A stretch of 64,000 nucleotides of DNA from an uncultured Atopobium sp. Lineage in GTDB: Bacteria; Actinomycetota; Coriobacteriia; Coriobacteriales; Atopobiaceae. The position numbers and the translations under genes are program-made. Numbering within the stretch: position 1 is the stretch's first letter; every line of letters begins with the position of its first letter. Where the stretch lies: contig CAMUON010000002.1 in assembly GCA_947090525.1 (NCBI GenBank), positions 124,001-188,000 of the forward strand, written 5' to 3'. The notes beneath the pieces were generated by a model, which was not told the origin of the DNA, made no database searches, and worked only from the letters and a program-made list of their open reading frames with translations. Below, in pieces: positions 62,500 through 64,000 of the stretch.

Positions 62500-62766
62500 A
62501 TGTTCACAACCTTACCTAGTTGACCTGGTATTTGACCCCACACTCGCATACTGGAGCCTTCGCTGGTGTGCCGCAGCATCCATACTGGAAGCTCTCTCGC
62601 TTGCAAGGCGGGATGCCTTTTGAGTATAACAAGCGGTATGACTAACCCCTAGGACGAGCCATGCTCATAGTTGCGCGCACGCAGCTATTTACGTGGATCC
62701 TTTTGACCTCGTCTGCCATGGACTAGGATGTTTCGCACATCCGCAACCACAAACCTAGATAAGATG
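62500..62766 (-). ncRNA. Structured RNA between comF and hpf region, probable raiA RNA
   Basis: A 380-base gap without a reading frame shows strong secondary-structure signals. On either strand CCTAG/CTAGG, GACGAG/CTCGTC and ATAGTTGCG-CGCA-CGCAGCTAT nest inside one another (62677-62748), and GGATGTGCGAAACATCC forms another hairpin on the minus strand. A minus-strand extended -10 box precedes it. raiA-motif RNA, a large structured RNA of Bacillota and Actinomycetota, is known to lie near comFC and raiA; here comF is just upstream and hpf (raiA) lies one gene downstream. Assignment is by context and structure, not by a covariance search. Ends are approximate. Confidence 0.5.
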
Positions 62767-62772
62767 GGTTTT

Positions 62773-62781
62773 AGTATAGCA
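62773..62781 (-). promoter_or_regulatory. Extended -10 promoter of the structured RNA
   Basis: TGC followed by TATACT on the minus strand, an extended -10 (TGnTATAAT-like). No good -35 box is seen, which extended -10 promoters can lack. Confidence 0.45.
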
Positions 62782-62824
62782 GCTTAAGAGCACAATAGCG
62801 AGGATAGCAGGGTTGCGCTCATAT

Positions 62825-63679
62825 CTACCAGGCGCGCGCGAACGAAAGCGCAGCTACTTCACGTGCACCCCGCGCACGAAGGGCAGATGCCAGCTCTCGT
62901 ATCGAAGCTCCCGTTGTGATCACATCGTCGAGGATGAGAAACGATAAGCCAGAACAATCTTTCAGTATCGAAATACTTCCCGAAAGATTAGCACGGCGCG
63001 CCGTACGTGAAAGTTTTCGCTGGTCAGCTGCTTGAGGACGAAGGGCAATGTCGGCAAAGGGAAGGCGCGTGTACGCGCAAAAATTTTTTGCAACTAATTC
63101 CATGTGATCAAAGCCGCGCCGGCGATACGCTAAGGCTGTAGCAGGTACAAAGCACACGCAGTCGGGATGCAAAAAGGCGTGAGCACGGGCGGACGCATCA
63201 TCTTCATCCAATAGCTGCATAACATAAGAGCTCAAAAGCGCCGCGATTACGACAGCCAGCCGAAGCTCACCCCGATCCTTAAAATCGGTAATCATCCGCC
63301 GTACCAAAGGCGAAAGCTCAAGCACGGAACTCGTTTGCGTAAGCTCCCACGGCTCATCACAGGCGGTACAGCTCAACCACCCATACGGCGACGCGCAATT
63401 GCGACACGCAAGAGAAGGCGAAATAAACGGAAGGCGGGTATAACAATTTTCGCAGATAAAATGCCCTCTTTTGTGGCACGACATACATACTATGGGAGAA
63501 AGTTCGCTGCGCAGAAATGAGGCAGGCGGGGGCAAAAACGCGTGTCCGCATACGGGACTTTGCTTGAGCATATCGAAAAAGTGTGCTGCGGACGGACGCT
63601 CAGCACAAGTTGGCAGCGCTGAACAGCTACGACTTGCATCCGCACAAGAAGAAGATGAACTGGGGAAATAGAACGACAT
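62825..63679 (-). CDS. comF: ComF family phosphoribosyltransferase-like protein
   Basis: About 284 residues. A zinc-ribbon part with paired Cys (CMSCHKRGHFICENCY, CRNCASPYGWLSCTACDE) is followed by the PRTase-like domain ending in FLILDDVITTGASIRELASAL, the PRPP-binding motif. FVPATALAYRRRGFDHMELVAKNF is the typical ComF block. Linked to DNA uptake and recombination in competent bacteria. ATG at 63679 follows AAAGGA; the first 70 residues are Ser/Cys-rich and not conserved in what I know of the family. Confidence 0.92.
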   Translation of the reverse strand: MSFYFPSSSSSCADASRSCSALPTCAERPSAAHFFDMLKQSPVCGHAFLPPPASFLRSELSPIVCMSCHKRGHFICENCYTRLPFISPSLACRNCASPYGWLSCTACDEPWELTQTSSVLELSPLVRRMITDFKDRGELRLAVVIAALLSSYVMQLLDEDDASARAHAFLHPDCVCFVPATALAYRRRGFDHMELVAKNFCAYTRLPFADIALRPQAADQRKLSRTARRANLSGSISILKDCSGLSFLILDDVITTGASIRELASALRARGAREVAALSFARAW

Positions 63680-63760
63680 ACGCGATCCTTTGTGCCCCAC
63701 ATAAGCAGATTAAGTGTAGCATGTTTTTGGTGAACTTAAGGACTTCGCTATAGCACGCGC

Positions 63761-64000
63761 CTAGTCTCTGCATCCTGAACCTGCGCGTGCAAAACGCGCG
63801 CCTGCAAAACTCGAGCGCGCAAATCGCTCTGCCAACCACGGCGTAATGAGTGCACACACAATCGTTGCCGCAGCTATTTGAGCCGTTGCGCTTGCCAGCA
63901 CACTCCCGCCAAAGCGAGCCGCATCAACTGCAGCAAATGCCAGCGGTGTCGCAATATTTGCTCCGCCCGAGCACGCAATCGCAACGCCAGAAACGCCGTC
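63761..64000 (-). CDS. 2-keto-3-deoxygluconate permease-like protein, C-terminal end
   Basis: 79 codons enter from the right edge and stop at 63761. GVAIACSGGANIATPLAFAAVDAARFGGSV then ATAQIAAATIVCALITPWLAERF matches the C-terminal membrane segments of KDGT-family permeases, which import 2-keto-3-deoxygluconate or related sugar acids. The last 25 residues are Arg/Ala/Gly-rich. The start is outside the window. Confidence 0.75.
   Translation of the reverse strand, partial: DGVSGVAIACSGGANIATPLAFAAVDAARFGGSVLASATAQIAAATIVCALITPWLAERFARSSFAGARFARAGSGCRD

Noticed and set aside
62500..62766. tmRNA, RNase P RNA, SRP RNA or a T-box leader
   Set aside because: No tRNA-like end, no RNase P core, no SRP GNAR/GGAA tetraloop region and no T-box GGTGG sequence were found; raiA-type RNA fits the neighbours better.
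1..64000. Prophage or conjugative element
   Set aside because: No integrase, phage structural, relaxase or plasmid replication gene was recognised anywhere in the window.

Overview
The window reads as chromosomal DNA of a Gram-positive, fermentative actinobacterium of the class Coriobacteriia, most like the Atopobium/Lancefieldella group. This is inferred from gene content, base composition near 50% G+C, strong Shine-Dalgarno sites, sortase-anchored surface proteins with LPQTG/LAQTS tails, an HPr/NADH-oxidase lifestyle and the gene neighbourhoods. No database search was possible, so the genus is a judgement.

Layout. 1-9.4 kb is a minus-strand operon secD-secF-recJ-relA-MBL hydrolase; its recJ is fused to a RecQ-type helicase. 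9.6-12.8 kb is an MBOAT/SGNH pair for envelope O-acylation. 12.8-16.0 kb holds a BspA-like LPQTG surface protein between two blocks of repeats, with a G9 tract in its promoter spacer. 16-20.7 kb has tgt, ptsH, a coiled-coil membrane protein and queA. 20.9-31.7 kb is mostly housekeeping: a MetRS-like ligase, HAD phosphatase, ThrE-type exporter, gpmA, nox, flavodoxin, galM and rmuC. 31.7-35.8 kb is a ferrous iron locus (feoB, two feoA-like genes and a candidate sRNA). 36-38.7 kb is a second repeat-flanked island carrying one gene with a possible nuclease domain. 38.7-47.3 kb has ppc, a flippase, an ArsR/Zn-ATPase pair, a nucleoside hydrolase and tRNA-Thr. 47.5-54.3 kb is a giant FIVAR-repeat surface protein whose signal peptide is out of frame by one base at a G8 tract. 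54.5-64 kb has a SurA-like protein, a HEAT-like protein, a NYN protein, a dehydrogenase, DegV, hpf, a substrate-binding lipoprotein, a structured RNA that fits raiA RNA by context, comF and the end of a kdgT-like permease.

The most interesting material lies outside the conserved genes. (1) Two surface proteins seem to be phase variable by different routes: a translational switch (G8, predicted OFF) and a promoter-spacer switch (G9). (2) Three roughly 176-bp elements with inverted GTAG/CTAC-bounded ends, a 193-bp element with about 35-bp inverted ends, and four hairpins that keep a bulged A and outer stem while the inner stem covaries, occupy the blocks around the two accessory genes. Two of the 176-bp elements lie in opposite orientation around the possible nuclease gene. 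(3) The comF - structured RNA - hpf neighbourhood and a C-rich-loop sRNA candidate beside feoB are likely RNA genes.
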